A DNA stretch of 33,732 nucleotides from NBML01 sp029939535 (GCA_029939535.1 JAOZST010000017.1:1-33732), one strand, 5' to 3'; counted from the first letter of the stretch, positions 24,184 to 32,557 are shown. Numbers and translations: made by a program. Notes: generated by a model not told the origin, from the letters alone.

Positions 24184-25920
24184 TCACCCTGGATGTCCAG
24201 GACCTGGAACGAATCGATCGGCCACAGGATCATAAAGGGATGGATGGGCGGTTATAAACTTTGAAATGGTTTTTTTGTGGCAGCCCATTACCAGAGAGCC
24301 TGCATAAAACCGGAAAACTTCCCATACATCACAGGAGATCGATGAAAAGCAGGCAGGAGAAAGAATGGACAGGCTTCCTTCCGGGTCAGCCGCATTCTTA
24401 TGTTTTCCAATAAGACCCAAAGCTTCTTTTTTAATGAGAAAGGCAATGATGCGGCCTTTGACAGGTTGATTTTCCATATAGCTCATGATGGCACCCAGGA
24501 AAAAGGATACAGCACAGAGTCTGGATTCTTTCACAATTTTTTTTTCACAGAATTCCAAATGGGCCCTGATTTTTGCTTTATAATGCTGTTTCACCTTTTT
24601 GGGCAGGTTTTTATATCTGCCCTGGCTTATGAACTCTTTTTTTAGACGGTTTATCACAGATCTTGTCATTTTTTTTCGCTGCAGTCTTGGTTTTTCATTA
24701 AATATTGAAAAATATTCTTTCAGGTTTCTCATGCCAGGAGGGGTTAATTGGTCTGAACCATTATCCAATAATATGGATTCCACCTGAACATCCAGAAGGT
24801 TTTGCAGATAAAATATTTTCCTGCCTCTGCCCATGACCTCAAGGGGTTTGAAATAATCCACAAGCAGGGCCTGTCGGCCAAGCTTTTTAACCGGAAAGAA
24901 TGAGGTTTCCCTTGTGATAGGAAGTTTTTTGTGGCCAAAGGGGTGGAGAGCACTGGTAAAAGTGGGGATGATGATCCAGGCACCATCTGGTATTATTTCC
25001 GTCCCATAACTGTCTGTTATGGAAGGTTTGACGGAAATAAAATCTTCATCAAGTCCGGCAGGAATCAGCAAATCCTTTGAATTATGCTGTTTGGGAATGG
25101 ATTGGTTCATCTCCTTTTCCAGGGTTTCAACCCTGGAACGATTATTATCGGTAAGACTGACTGAGAGAGGGATCTCTTTTTTTAACAAGGCTTTTAAAAG
25201 CCTTTGTTTTCCCCTGGGGATTTTGGTAAGCAGGCTGAATTCCCATTGATAGTCCAAGCCGGATAAAACATCCCTGAGATCAAATGGATACTGCTCCCAG
25301 TCCAGGGGGTCTGAGGCACCGTACAGGGAAAGGTCTGAATTTTCCCGGCTCAAAAGTTTTTTTAAAATGGTTTTCAGGGCATCATGGGAAAAATGGGACC
25401 TGATTTTCGGCAGTGCCCATTCATTACACCGCCTGCAATAATTGCTGCATCCAGAAGTCATCTGGAAAGTCACGGCATTGGTAAACAGAAGATCCATCTG
25501 CCAGGGTGCAAGATCCAGATTTTTTTCCCAGGTTTTATAATCCACATATTCCAATAGTCTTGACTGGTCTTTTGTCCTTTGTTGTAGCAAAGACTGCAGC
25601 TCCAGGTATTTATCCTGCATTTTGGAAGAACAATTTGATAGTGAAGGGGAAAGTAGAAAAGTTTTGAACTTTTTAAAGGCCACCTGAATCTGGCGCAAAT
25701 ATTTTTCATTGGTTTCGCTGAGATTTTTCCCTTCTTTTCTGGTCCGGGAAAGGAGTAGATCATAAATTGTTTCAGCACCAGGGCCGTTATTATCATATAT
25801 TTCTGCAAGAAAAGCATTTTTTTTTTCTTCAAAAAAAGGATCTGGTCCACTAAAACAAGTGGGAGGATCTTTTTTGGAAATTTGAGTTTTTTCCTGCATG
25901 GTTTGTCTGTCCATTGCCAT
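24184..25920 (-). CDS. Radical SAM protein of unknown function
   Basis: A 578-residue protein with a radical SAM cluster motif C158-x3-C162-x2-C165 (CSNYCRRC) placed after a long N-terminal region. It is followed by SLYGASDPLDW, comparable with the SAM-binding second strand. The N-terminal ~140 residues and the C-terminal ~230 residues (basic, with further Cys) match no domain I recognise. No partner peptide or second maturase is adjacent. It begins 12 bases after the T-run of the dsr terminator and ends before the pilus promoter, so it may be expressed by readthrough or its own unseen promoter. Several Met codons (25920, 25914, 25899) could be the start; none has a good ribosome site. Confidence 0.72.
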   Translation of the reverse strand: MAMDRQTMQEKTQISKKDPPTCFSGPDPFFEEKKNAFLAEIYDNNGPGAETIYDLLLSRTRKEGKNLSETNEKYLRQIQVAFKKFKTFLLSPSLSNCSSKMQDKYLELQSLLQQRTKDQSRLLEYVDYKTWEKNLDLAPWQMDLLFTNAVTFQMTSGCSNYCRRCNEWALPKIRSHFSHDALKTILKKLLSRENSDLSLYGASDPLDWEQYPFDLRDVLSGLDYQWEFSLLTKIPRGKQRLLKALLKKEIPLSVSLTDNNRSRVETLEKEMNQSIPKQHNSKDLLIPAGLDEDFISVKPSITDSYGTEIIPDGAWIIIPTFTSALHPFGHKKLPITRETSFFPVKKLGRQALLVDYFKPLEVMGRGRKIFYLQNLLDVQVESILLDNGSDQLTPPGMRNLKEYFSIFNEKPRLQRKKMTRSVINRLKKEFISQGRYKNLPKKVKQHYKAKIRAHLEFCEKKIVKESRLCAVSFFLGAIMSYMENQPVKGRIIAFLIKKEALGLIGKHKNAADPEGSLSILSPACFSSISCDVWEVFRFYAGSLVMGCHKKTISKFITAHPSLYDPVADRFVPGPGHPG

Positions 25921-25931
25921 TAATAAAGGTA

Positions 25932-25973
25932 ATAAAAAAAACAGGGGAGCTGTTTTTCAAAAAGCCCCCCTGT
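25932..25973 (-). terminator. Intrinsic terminator of the dsr operon
   Basis: Read on the minus strand, ACAGGGGGGC (25973-25964) pairs with GCTCCCCTGT (25950-25941) with one mismatch around a 13-base loop. A run of T residues (25940-25934) follows directly. It lies about 75 bases after the dsrP stop. Confidence 0.82.
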
Positions 25974-26017
25974 ATCCTGATAGTGATTTTATGTTTTCTA
26001 TAAAGTATCTTCTCTGT

Positions 26018-26044
26018 CCAAAGGAAAGGACCCAAAGGAAAGGA
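26018..26044. repeat. 13-bp direct repeat after dsrP
   Basis: CCAAAGGAAAGGA occurs twice, at 26018-26030 and 26032-26044, one base apart, just downstream of the dsrP stop. It looks like a small replication-slippage duplication with no evident function. Confidence 0.8.
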
Positions 26045-26049
26045 TCAGA

Positions 26050-27207
26050 TCAGCCGCGAACCTCTTCTTTTACTGTGGTGGCCAGTTTGTATAAAATAGT
26101 CAACACCAGGAATCCTGTTGCATAGACAGCCAATGTTATCATGATCTCCTTGCCCGTGGGGGCATACTCTGTCACATGGTGGAGAGGGGAGGGGACAAAC
26201 CCGCCTGAGATCATTCCAAGGCCCTTGTCGATCCATGCGCCGATGAAAATCATGGCACAGGTGAACGGCAGCAGGGTGGGATTGTTTCTCAGTTTTGGAA
26301 TCACAAGAAAGATGGCCCCAAGGGTCATGAGAATAAATCCGGACCACATCCATGGTACCAGGGCATTGTATCCGTGATATCCAAAGAGCAGATACTGGAG
26401 GTGGGCCTGGTGGCTTGGAATTCCTGAGTAAAATACCACAAAACATTCACACAGGAAAAAGAACAGATTGGCAATAATGGCATAGCAGACAATTTTTGCC
26501 AGGGTCTGCATGGCTTCCCAGCCTGGATCAAATCTGGTGAATTTTTTGATAATATAGCAGAGGATAATCAAAAATGCCGGTCCTGCAGCAAAAGCAGATG
26601 CCAGAAATCTGGGGGCCAGAATTGCTGTCAGCCAGTAACCACGGCCGGGCAGGCCGCAATAAAGATATGCAGTTACAGTATGAATTCCAATGGCAAAGGG
26701 AATGGACAGATAAATCAGGGGTTTTGTCCACATGGGCGGTTCCACCTGATTTCTTTCCGCCTCCAGGATCTTCCATCCAATGACAATGTTTAAAAACAGA
26801 TACCCGTTAAGAACTAGCATGTCATAGAACAGCACTGATTTAGGAGACGGATATAATAATACGTTCAGCATCCTGATGGGCTGTCCCAGATCCACAACAA
26901 TGAACAGCAGACACATGACCAGGGCACCAACCGCTAAAAATTCACCTAGAATTGTAATTCTGTGAAATTTTTCATAATCATGGAGATAATAGGGAATCAC
27001 AACCATGACCCCACCTGCTGCAACCCCCACAAGAAATGTGAAGTTGGCAATATAAAAACCCCAGGACACGTCCCGGCTCATTCCAGTGGTCATCAGACCG
27101 TTGATAAACTGGTCTATATAAGCTAGAGTTCCTGCTCCTATAATAGCGAGCAGAAAAATTATCCATAACCAATAATTTTTACTTCCTTTAATAGCTATTT
27201 CAAGCAT
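26050..27207 (-). CDS. dsrP: DsrP, NrfD-type membrane quinone-interacting subunit
   Basis: A 385-residue integral membrane protein with about ten helices, of the NrfD/PsrC family. It is the second membrane subunit of the DsrMKJOP complex and is thought to exchange electrons with menaquinone on behalf of DsrO and DsrJ. Visible family segments include the N-terminal WGFYIANFTFLVGVAAGG, RPLIYLSIP-like and HTVTAYLYCGLPGR, and the C-terminal GAWIDKGLGMISGGFVPSPL. It starts 11 bases after the dsrO stop and is the last gene before the operon terminator. Confidence 0.94.
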   Translation of the reverse strand: MLEIAIKGSKNYWLWIIFLLAIIGAGTLAYIDQFINGLMTTGMSRDVSWGFYIANFTFLVGVAAGGVMVVIPYYLHDYEKFHRITILGEFLAVGALVMCLLFIVVDLGQPIRMLNVLLYPSPKSVLFYDMLVLNGYLFLNIVIGWKILEAERNQVEPPMWTKPLIYLSIPFAIGIHTVTAYLYCGLPGRGYWLTAILAPRFLASAFAAGPAFLIILCYIIKKFTRFDPGWEAMQTLAKIVCYAIIANLFFFLCECFVVFYSGIPSHQAHLQYLLFGYHGYNALVPWMWSGFILMTLGAIFLVIPKLRNNPTLLPFTCAMIFIGAWIDKGLGMISGGFVPSPLHHVTEYAPTGKEIMITLAVYATGFLVLTILYKLATTVKEEVRG

Positions 27208-27218
27208 ACTCGCCTCTC

Positions 27219-28034
27219 TTAAACGACATAGTAAACAGAGGGTTCAGTACCCAGGGCCTGTTTACGTCTGATTGAATAATTTTCATTAAGAAGAATCCGG
27301 ACTTCAGATTCAGGATCTTCAAGATCGCCCACAACAATGGCACCTTCGCTGGCCTCTACACAATGGGGCTGTTCTCCTTTTGCAAGCCTTTCAGCGCAGA
27401 GGTTGCATTTTTCAACCACCCCTTTGGACCGGGTGGGAAAGTCTGCATTGGTTTCCGGGATAAAAGGTCTGGGATCCCTGAAATTAAAACTTCTGGATCC
27501 AAAGGGACAGGCAGCCATACAGAACCTGCAGCCGATGCAGCGATGGAAATCCATGAGTACAATACCGTCTTCCCGCTTAAAGGTTGCCTGGGTAGGGCAG
27601 GCCTGGACACAGGGAGCATTTTTACAATGGTTGCAGGTAGCGAGAAACCCAAGGTGTTTGAATTTTTCAGCTAAAAATTCATCTTCTTTGTCTGGAAAGG
27701 CATAATGAAAATGTTCATCCCAGATCCATTTGACTTCCTGTTTGTGATTTACAGGGCGGGTGTCTGGATATTTTTCTTCATCCACCTCATGGTTAAAATC
27801 AGGTACATTATGGGCGCTGTGACATGCTTGAATGATATTTTCAACAACTTCTTCATTTAATTTATTAGTGTCGATTACCATGCCCCAGCGTACTGCTTGG
27901 AGCGCTGTTTCATTTTTACTTTTAGCTGGATGGGTACTGTCAGATGAGGCAAAGTTCATTGCCGGAACAGAGCCCAATCCAATGGCAGCAATACCTGCTA
28001 CTCTGAGAAAACTTCTTCTGCTCTTTTTCATCAT
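27219..28034 (-). CDS. dsrO: DsrO, periplasmic ferredoxin-like iron-sulfur subunit
   Basis: A 271-residue protein with a Tat signal (KKSRRSFLRVAG) directing folded export. The mature part carries several [4Fe-4S] motifs: CNHCKNAPCVQAC, CIGCRFCMAACPFG and CNLC-x11-C. In the Dsr complex it relays electrons between DsrJ and DsrP on the periplasmic side. Its ATG overlaps the dsrJ stop in an ATGATG; the second Met (28031) has slightly better spacing from the AAGGAG site and may be the true start. Confidence 0.95.
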   Translation of the reverse strand: MMKKSRRSFLRVAGIAAIGLGSVPAMNFASSDSTHPAKSKNETALQAVRWGMVIDTNKLNEEVVENIIQACHSAHNVPDFNHEVDEEKYPDTRPVNHKQEVKWIWDEHFHYAFPDKEDEFLAEKFKHLGFLATCNHCKNAPCVQACPTQATFKREDGIVLMDFHRCIGCRFCMAACPFGSRSFNFRDPRPFIPETNADFPTRSKGVVEKCNLCAERLAKGEQPHCVEASEGAIVVGDLEDPESEVRILLNENYSIRRKQALGTEPSVYYVV

Positions 28035-28426
28035 TCAATCTCCTTGGGGTTTGTGTGACAGTCCCAGCAATAAGGGTCTACCGAGGCATAGTCATGACAG
28101 GAGTCACAGAATTTCGCTTTGTCTTCATGGCAGCCAAGGCAGGAGTTTTCACCTGTTGAAAGACTCATATTAAATGAATGACCATTGGCAGCCGTATACC
28201 TCCTGTCTGCATCCCTGACCACGGAGTCTCTCCATTCATCCAGAAGGGACATGTGGTTGGCTCTCATCTCGTATTTGTCCAGCACACACTTTTTTTCTTC
28301 CTTGGCCTTGCCCAGGAGTTCAGGCTCAGGCGCTGCCTGGGTTGTGGTTACAAGGTTAAACCAAAAGGGAGAGAGTACGGCAATGACGAAAATCACAAGT
28401 CCTGTGATAATATAATTTTTATTCAT
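28031..28426 (-). CDS. dsrJ: DsrJ, triheme cytochrome c subunit
   Basis: A 131-residue protein with an uncleaved-type N-terminal helix (about 5-27) and a periplasmic domain bearing three heme-binding CxxCH motifs (C96-H100, C107-H111, C120-H124). A conserved Cys at residue 47 (EEKKCVLD) corresponds to the position proposed in characterised DsrJ to ligate one heme together with His. It is the cytochrome of DsrMKJOP. It overlaps dsrK by eight bases and dsrO by four, so translation is probably coupled. Confidence 0.95.
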   Translation of the reverse strand: MNKNYIITGLVIFVIAVLSPFWFNLVTTTQAAPEPELLGKAKEEKKCVLDKYEMRANHMSLLDEWRDSVVRDADRRYTAANGHSFNMSLSTGENSCLGCHEDKAKFCDSCHDYASVDPYCWDCHTNPKEIE

Positions 28427-30092
28427 CTTCTTCCTCCTCTGCCTCTACACCTGGCAAGGGCTCAAACCGCAAGTCCTCTGTCCGTTTTTTTTCACCGGGC
28501 AGTATCAATGCATTGCCTACCAGTTCATGGATGCCGATAACATCCACTTCCGGCACCCAGTATTCCATCAGGGTTGGAAGTGCTGCCCTGTCGATTGCAC
28601 AGATGGTACCAAGGCTGTTTACACCGAATTTTTCATGGACATATTTAACTGCATTGGCCCTTGGGAGTCCGCCGGCCATTCTCAGTTCAATGTTTTCACC
28701 CGCGTTTAAACCTGCACCGGAACCACAGCAGAAAGTAAGTTCACGAATTGTGTTTGCCGGCATTTCATAAAATTGATCAACGCAGTTTTCAATAATATAT
28801 CGGGGTTCATCCAGAAGACCCATTCCCCGTGCCGGGTTGCAGGAATCGTGGAAGGTCATGATTCGGTTGGAATTCCGGCTCTTATCCAGTTCAAGCTTTC
28901 CATGTTTAATCAGGTCGGCAGTAAATTCAGTGATATGAACCATTTTTGTGGATTTGGCATTCTCAAATTTGGTTCCTGTAATGGGGTTCACAGGTTCTTC
29001 AAGAAAGTCGGCAGGGCCGTTCATGGTGTCCATATACTGATTAATGACACGCCACATATGCCCGCACTCGCCTCCAAGAATCCATTTAACGCCCAGACGC
29101 TTTGCTTCGGCAAACATCTTGGCATTTAAGCGTTTCATGGTTTCATGGGAGGTAAAAAAACCAAAATTACCCCCTTCCGATGCATAGGTGCTCCAGGTGA
29201 CATCCAGATCGTATTTATCTTTGAGATATTTGAAAAGGATCATGTATCCCTGGCAGGTGTATGTCCCTGGATCAGCAAAAACATCTCCCGAAGGGGTGAT
29301 GAAAAGAATGTCAGCGCCTTTTTTATTCATCTGGGGTTCAACATTAACCCCGGTTACGTCTTCAATATCTTCCACAAAAAAGTCAATCATATCCACAAAG
29401 GCATGGGGCTGGATACCCAGATGATTTCCTGTTTTGTAGCAATTGGAAACCGGCGTGGCAATCCAGTCGATATTCAGACCTATCAGGTTTAACAGCTCCC
29501 TGCCCATGATGGTGATTTCAGCCGTATCAATGCCATAGGGGCAGAAGACTGAGCAGCGCCTGCATTCAGTACACTGGAAAAAATAGTACCACCATTCCTT
29601 CAGGACATCCAGGGTCAGAGGCCTTGCACCGTTAAGTCTTTGGCCTCCGGGTATTTTTTTTATGATTTTTCCGGCAGTTGTAAAATCATTTCTGTATACA
29701 GACCGTAAAAGTTCAGCCCGCAACACTGGCATGTTTTTTGGATCGCCGGTTCCAAGGAAAAAGTGGCATTTATCTGCACAGGCGCCGCAGCGAACACAAA
29801 TATCCATGAAGATTTTGAATGTTCTAAATTTTTCCAGACGCTCTTTGATCCCTTTATGAAGGATTTCCTGCCAGTTGTCCGGCAGTTTCCAGTCCTCTTC
29901 AAGGGGATTCCAGGATCGTGCATTGGGCAGACTCAAGGTTTCCACGCTTTCAGCCTTTGCTGCGTAGCAGTACATTCCGGGCCTGATCTGGACTGCAGTA
30001 TCCATCCAGCTGCCGGATTGGGATCCCGGCCCAGATTCTGGACCATAGTCTATTTTATCTAATAATTCATCCGGTTTTATTTCGTCAGACAT
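28419..30092 (-). CDS. dsrK: DsrK, HdrD-like iron-sulfur catalytic subunit
   Basis: A 557-residue cytoplasmic-face subunit related to heterodisulfide reductase HdrD. Two [4Fe-4S] motifs are clear (C99-x2-C102-x2-C105-x3-C109 and C174-x2-C177-x2-C180-x3-C184). The CCG-type regions for the special cluster are also present (HDSCNPARG and LTFCCGSGAGLN). DsrK is believed to reduce the DsrC trisulfide formed by sulfite reductase. The N-terminus and the acidic C-terminus (EAEEEEDE) are normal for the family. The ATG directly abuts the dsrM stop. Confidence 0.96.
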   Translation of the reverse strand: MSDEIKPDELLDKIDYGPESGPGSQSGSWMDTAVQIRPGMYCYAAKAESVETLSLPNARSWNPLEEDWKLPDNWQEILHKGIKERLEKFRTFKIFMDICVRCGACADKCHFFLGTGDPKNMPVLRAELLRSVYRNDFTTAGKIIKKIPGGQRLNGARPLTLDVLKEWWYYFFQCTECRRCSVFCPYGIDTAEITIMGRELLNLIGLNIDWIATPVSNCYKTGNHLGIQPHAFVDMIDFFVEDIEDVTGVNVEPQMNKKGADILFITPSGDVFADPGTYTCQGYMILFKYLKDKYDLDVTWSTYASEGGNFGFFTSHETMKRLNAKMFAEAKRLGVKWILGGECGHMWRVINQYMDTMNGPADFLEEPVNPITGTKFENAKSTKMVHITEFTADLIKHGKLELDKSRNSNRIMTFHDSCNPARGMGLLDEPRYIIENCVDQFYEMPANTIRELTFCCGSGAGLNAGENIELRMAGGLPRANAVKYVHEKFGVNSLGTICAIDRAALPTLMEYWVPEVDVIGIHELVGNALILPGEKKRTEDLRFEPLPGVEAEEEEDE

Positions 30093-31103
30093 TTATGACT
30101 CCTTCTTATCCACTGGCAGGCCAGCTTCGATCATTTTTTCTCTGAAGTGATCTTCATACTGTGCATAGGTATGGGTGTCCACGTCATAGTTCCAGGGGTT
30201 AATATGCCTCTTTGCCCGGGTATTGCCTGCCATATTTCTTGTGGGGCTTAAAAAGATGCCGCCCAGATGCATGAGCTTGCTTGTGGGAAAGTATACAAAA
30301 AAAATACTTACCAAAAATATATGGGCATAGAAAAGACCGCCAACTCCTTCGGGAATTGTCGGACTGAAGGTCACCAGCCCCATGGTAAGGGTTTTGATAC
30401 CAATGATATCCACCTTTGTAAAATATCTCATGGCAATACCGGTTATTCCAATTCCGATAATCAGGAATAAAGGAAAATAATCGGCTGCCTGGGAAATATA
30501 GGTGACTTTTGCATCAAATATTCTCCTTGCAAGCAGAAATAATGTGGCTGCAACCAGGACAATCCCAGATATAAATAAGCCTGGAAGGCCCAGTTGAACA
30601 ATACCGTCAAGGTATTCAAGCCATTGGAGGCAAGACGGAACAGGGGATGTAAAAAACCTGAAATGTCTGAGTAAAACCACCAGAAAAGAGTAATGAAATG
30701 CAAGTGCTCCAAGCCATAGGAAAATTTCCCAGGAATAGGATAGCCTGTTGGATGCATTTCTGTTAAATGCTGCTTTTGTGTTTCGAAACAAAGACCTGAA
30801 AAGAAAGATTTCAAGAATCATTCGAATAAATACACCAGTTGAAGTATCAGGATTGTCAATGGAGTTCTGTTTAATCCATGTAAGAGATTTCTGCTGCCCG
30901 CAGGTCGTTGGAATCCTGAAAGGAACAGCAGACGCTGCCCATCCCAGAACCTTGTATACAAACCCGACAAGGAAAACAATAACCGCTACATAGGGAAAAA
31001 CAATACCAAAGAACCATTGAAGTCCTGCTCCCTCAACCCCAGTGTATGCTACTAAAAAAAGCAGGAAAACAGCTGTCAGGGGGATCAAGTACTTTTGATT
31101 CAT
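30093..31103 (-). CDS. dsrM: DsrM, NarI-like cytochrome b membrane subunit
   Basis: A 336-residue membrane protein with about six helices, the NarI-type cytochrome b subunit that links the menaquinone pool to DsrK. Conserved His residues occur in helices (for example ALAFHYSFLVVLLRHFRFF and GLFYAHIFLVSIFF), consistent with two b-type hemes. It also has the family segments IPTTCGQQKSLTWIKQ and SPTRNMAGNTRAKRHINPWN. It is the first dsr gene after the RsbRD-domain gene; its ribosome site GAGGTGG lies inside a small hairpin. Confidence 0.95.
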   Translation of the reverse strand: MNQKYLIPLTAVFLLFLVAYTGVEGAGLQWFFGIVFPYVAVIVFLVGFVYKVLGWAASAVPFRIPTTCGQQKSLTWIKQNSIDNPDTSTGVFIRMILEIFLFRSLFRNTKAAFNRNASNRLSYSWEIFLWLGALAFHYSFLVVLLRHFRFFTSPVPSCLQWLEYLDGIVQLGLPGLFISGIVLVAATLFLLARRIFDAKVTYISQAADYFPLFLIIGIGITGIAMRYFTKVDIIGIKTLTMGLVTFSPTIPEGVGGLFYAHIFLVSIFFVYFPTSKLMHLGGIFLSPTRNMAGNTRAKRHINPWNYDVDTHTYAQYEDHFREKMIEAGLPVDKKES

Positions 31104-31107
31104 GTTT

Positions 31108-31124
31108 TAACCACCTCATGGTTA
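31108..31124 (-). promoter_or_regulatory. Small hairpin enclosing the dsrM ribosome-binding site
   Basis: On the minus strand TAACCA (31124-31119) pairs with TGGTTA (31113-31108) around the five-base loop TGAGG. The Shine-Dalgarno sequence GAGGTGG is split between loop and stem, four bases before the ATG. It could limit dsrM translation. Confidence 0.45.
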
Positions 31125-31125
31125 T

Positions 31126-31156
31126 ATGTATGACAAACCTAAATTTTGTCATACAT
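31126..31156 (-). other. 12-bp perfect stem-loop between RsbRD-domain gene and dsrM
   Basis: ATGTATGACAAA and TTTGTCATACAT pair over 12 bases around a seven-base loop, starting one base after the upstream stop codon. No T-run follows, so it is not a standard terminator. It may set differential mRNA stability or be a processing or protein-binding site. Confidence 0.65.
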
Positions 31157-31157
31157 G

Positions 31158-31673
31158 TTACGATTTTTTAGAGCCTAGAAGATCTTCCTCCTTTAACTCT
31201 GCTACTAAACCCGCCCTTTCAAAAGCCCTGTGAATCCGCCGTTTACTCTCAGTGGCTTTTAAAAGGAATATTTCTTCTTTACATTTCATCAGCTTGTTGA
31301 ATGCAGCAAGGGCGATTTCATCTACAATCAGGTCAAATAGTCTCAATTGTGAGGCATCAAAAATCTCTTCCCCTATTTTTTTCAACGCAAAAACAAAGCT
31401 GACTGCTTCAGATGCACTGAATGCCTGGACCGCCCTGATTCGGATAACAGGATCAAGCGCCTTTTCAAGGCTTTTCCTGGTAAATTTTTCCGAAATCAGA
31501 TCAAGGACATCCTCAAGACTTTCCCGGGTTACCGCCCCCACTGGATTGTCAAATCTATTGGCATCTTTTCCTAAAATCTTGGCACTTTGTTTTGGATATG
31601 TATCAATGGTCTCCTGGAACCATTTTTGAATTAAAAAAGGTTTGTTTTTTTTGAGTATCTGTTTCAATTCCAT
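31158..31673 (-). CDS. RsbRD N-terminal domain protein, first gene of the dsr operon
   Basis: A 171-residue soluble, all-helical protein of the RsbRD N-terminal (globin-like sensor) type, with the typical opening of Lys-rich helix plus KPFLIQKWFQETIDTYP and later DPVIRIRAVQAFSASEAVSFVFALKK. Such genes commonly stand directly upstream of dsrMKJOP in sulfate reducers (established gene-neighbourhood pattern). No STAS domain is attached. It probably senses or regulates rather than carries electrons, but its function is unknown. A GAGAGG ribosome site precedes the ATG. Confidence 0.85.
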   Translation of the reverse strand: MELKQILKKNKPFLIQKWFQETIDTYPKQSAKILGKDANRFDNPVGAVTRESLEDVLDLISEKFTRKSLEKALDPVIRIRAVQAFSASEAVSFVFALKKIGEEIFDASQLRLFDLIVDEIALAAFNKLMKCKEEIFLLKATESKRRIHRAFERAGLVAELKEEDLLGSKKS

Positions 31674-31686
31674 AACCTCTCAGCCA

Positions 31687-31700
31687 TTGATATAAATCAA
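31687..31700 (-). promoter_or_regulatory. FNR/CRP-family palindrome upstream of the dsr operon
   Basis: TTGATATAAATCAA is a perfect match to the FNR-type half-site pattern TTGAT-N4-ATCAA. It lies between the predicted promoter and the RsbRD-domain start codon, about 20-35 bases downstream of the expected transcription start, a position that would favour repression. Confidence 0.5.
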
Positions 31701-31726
31701 CAAATTCTAGTCATAATCGTTAAAAG

Positions 31727-31755
31727 TGTATAAACTCCCTTAAATTTTATGTCAA
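31727..31755 (-). promoter_or_regulatory. Predicted sigma70-type promoter of the dsr operon
   Basis: On the minus strand a perfect TTGACA (31755-31750) and TATACA (31732-31727) are 17 bases apart, 54 bases before the RsbRD-domain ATG. Confidence 0.62.
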
Positions 31756-31863
31756 GGGTAAAAGCGCTTTAAAAAGCAATCTTAAAAACAATTCAGATAA
31801 TGTTGTCAATCCTGACTGCAATGGTTTTATGCATTTCTTTTTCTTTGAAATTGAAATTTTCTA

Positions 31864-31892
31864 TTGAACAAGGAAATGTGCTAGTTTATATA
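31864..31892 (+). promoter_or_regulatory. Predicted promoter of the PagL-like gene
   Basis: TTGAAC (31864-31869) and TATATA (31887-31892) are separated by 17 bases, 54 bases before the ATG at 31946. The 272-base divergent region also holds an AAAGCGCTTT palindrome (31761-31770). Nothing else coding is seen in it. Confidence 0.45.
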
Positions 31893-31945
31893 GTATACAA
31901 ATTAAGTGAATATGAGGTAATAGTCGGCAAAAGAAAAGGAAGAGT

Positions 31946-32482
31946 ATGAAAAAAACTATTTTTGATGTGTTATGCCTGACCCTGTTAAGTCTGACAATGG
32001 TTTGTACAAACTCAATGGCCGGGTCTTCTGGGTATGGCGTGTCCCTTGGATACGGTCAAAGCAAGGATGATATCGATATATATCGCATTGGTCTGAAAAA
32101 GGATTTTGTATCCCAATGGTTCACAAGTGCTACAGGGTATGTATCAGGCTATTTTGAATTTTCTTATAATCTGTGGAATGGTCCAGAAGATGAGATCAAA
32201 GCAGTGGCATTGTCTCCTGTTTTTGTTTATTATTTTGATAAAGGAAACCAGACTATGCGCCCGTATATTGAAGGCGGGGTAGGACTTGCCTATATTAATG
32301 AAACCAGAATCCAGGGACGTGATATGTCCACCAATTTTCAATTTGAAGACAGGATCGGGGTTGGGGTTAGAATGAAATCCTTTGATTTGAACTTTAGATA
32401 TATGCATTATTCCAACGCCTCCATTAAAGCTCCCAATGATGGCATTGATATCTGGATTGGAAGCCTGTCCTGGTTTTTTTAA
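31946..32482 (+). CDS. Lipid A 3-O-deacylase (PagL)-like outer-membrane protein
   Basis: A 178-residue protein with a cleavable signal peptide (hydrophobic to about residue 20, cut likely after NSMA) and an alternating beta-strand pattern ending in an aromatic Phe, typical of an eight-stranded outer-membrane barrel. The PagL signature is clear: H154-Y-S156-N-A followed by PNDGID. His and Ser match the catalytic pair of PagL, while the position of the third catalytic residue (Glu in Pseudomonas PagL) is Asp168. PagL removes the 3-O acyl chain of lipid A. A good AAGGAAGAG ribosome site precedes the ATG. It is divergent from the dsr operon. Confidence 0.8.
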   Translation: MKKTIFDVLCLTLLSLTMVCTNSMAGSSGYGVSLGYGQSKDDIDIYRIGLKKDFVSQWFTSATGYVSGYFEFSYNLWNGPEDEIKAVALSPVFVYYFDKGNQTMRPYIEGGVGLAYINETRIQGRDMSTNFQFEDRIGVGVRMKSFDLNFRYMHYSNASIKAPNDGIDIWIGSLSWFF

Positions 32483-32505
32483 AGAGGGGCAGAAAGTATA
32501 TTGTT

Positions 32506-32535
32506 TTTACAATGTATGATTTTAGAATTTATAAA
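32506..32535 (+). promoter_or_regulatory. Possible promoter of the cyclase gene
   Basis: TTTACA (32506-32511) and TATAAA (32530-32535), 18 bases apart, lie just before the cyclase ATG. No terminator is visible after the PagL-like gene, so cotranscription is also possible. Confidence 0.3.
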
Positions 32536-32557
32536 AGAAAACTAGCACAGGTATATT

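Noticed and set aside
31126..31156. Strong stem-loop considered as an intrinsic terminator before dsrM
   Set aside because: No T-run follows on either strand, the stem is AT-rich, and the genes on both sides are normally cotranscribed.
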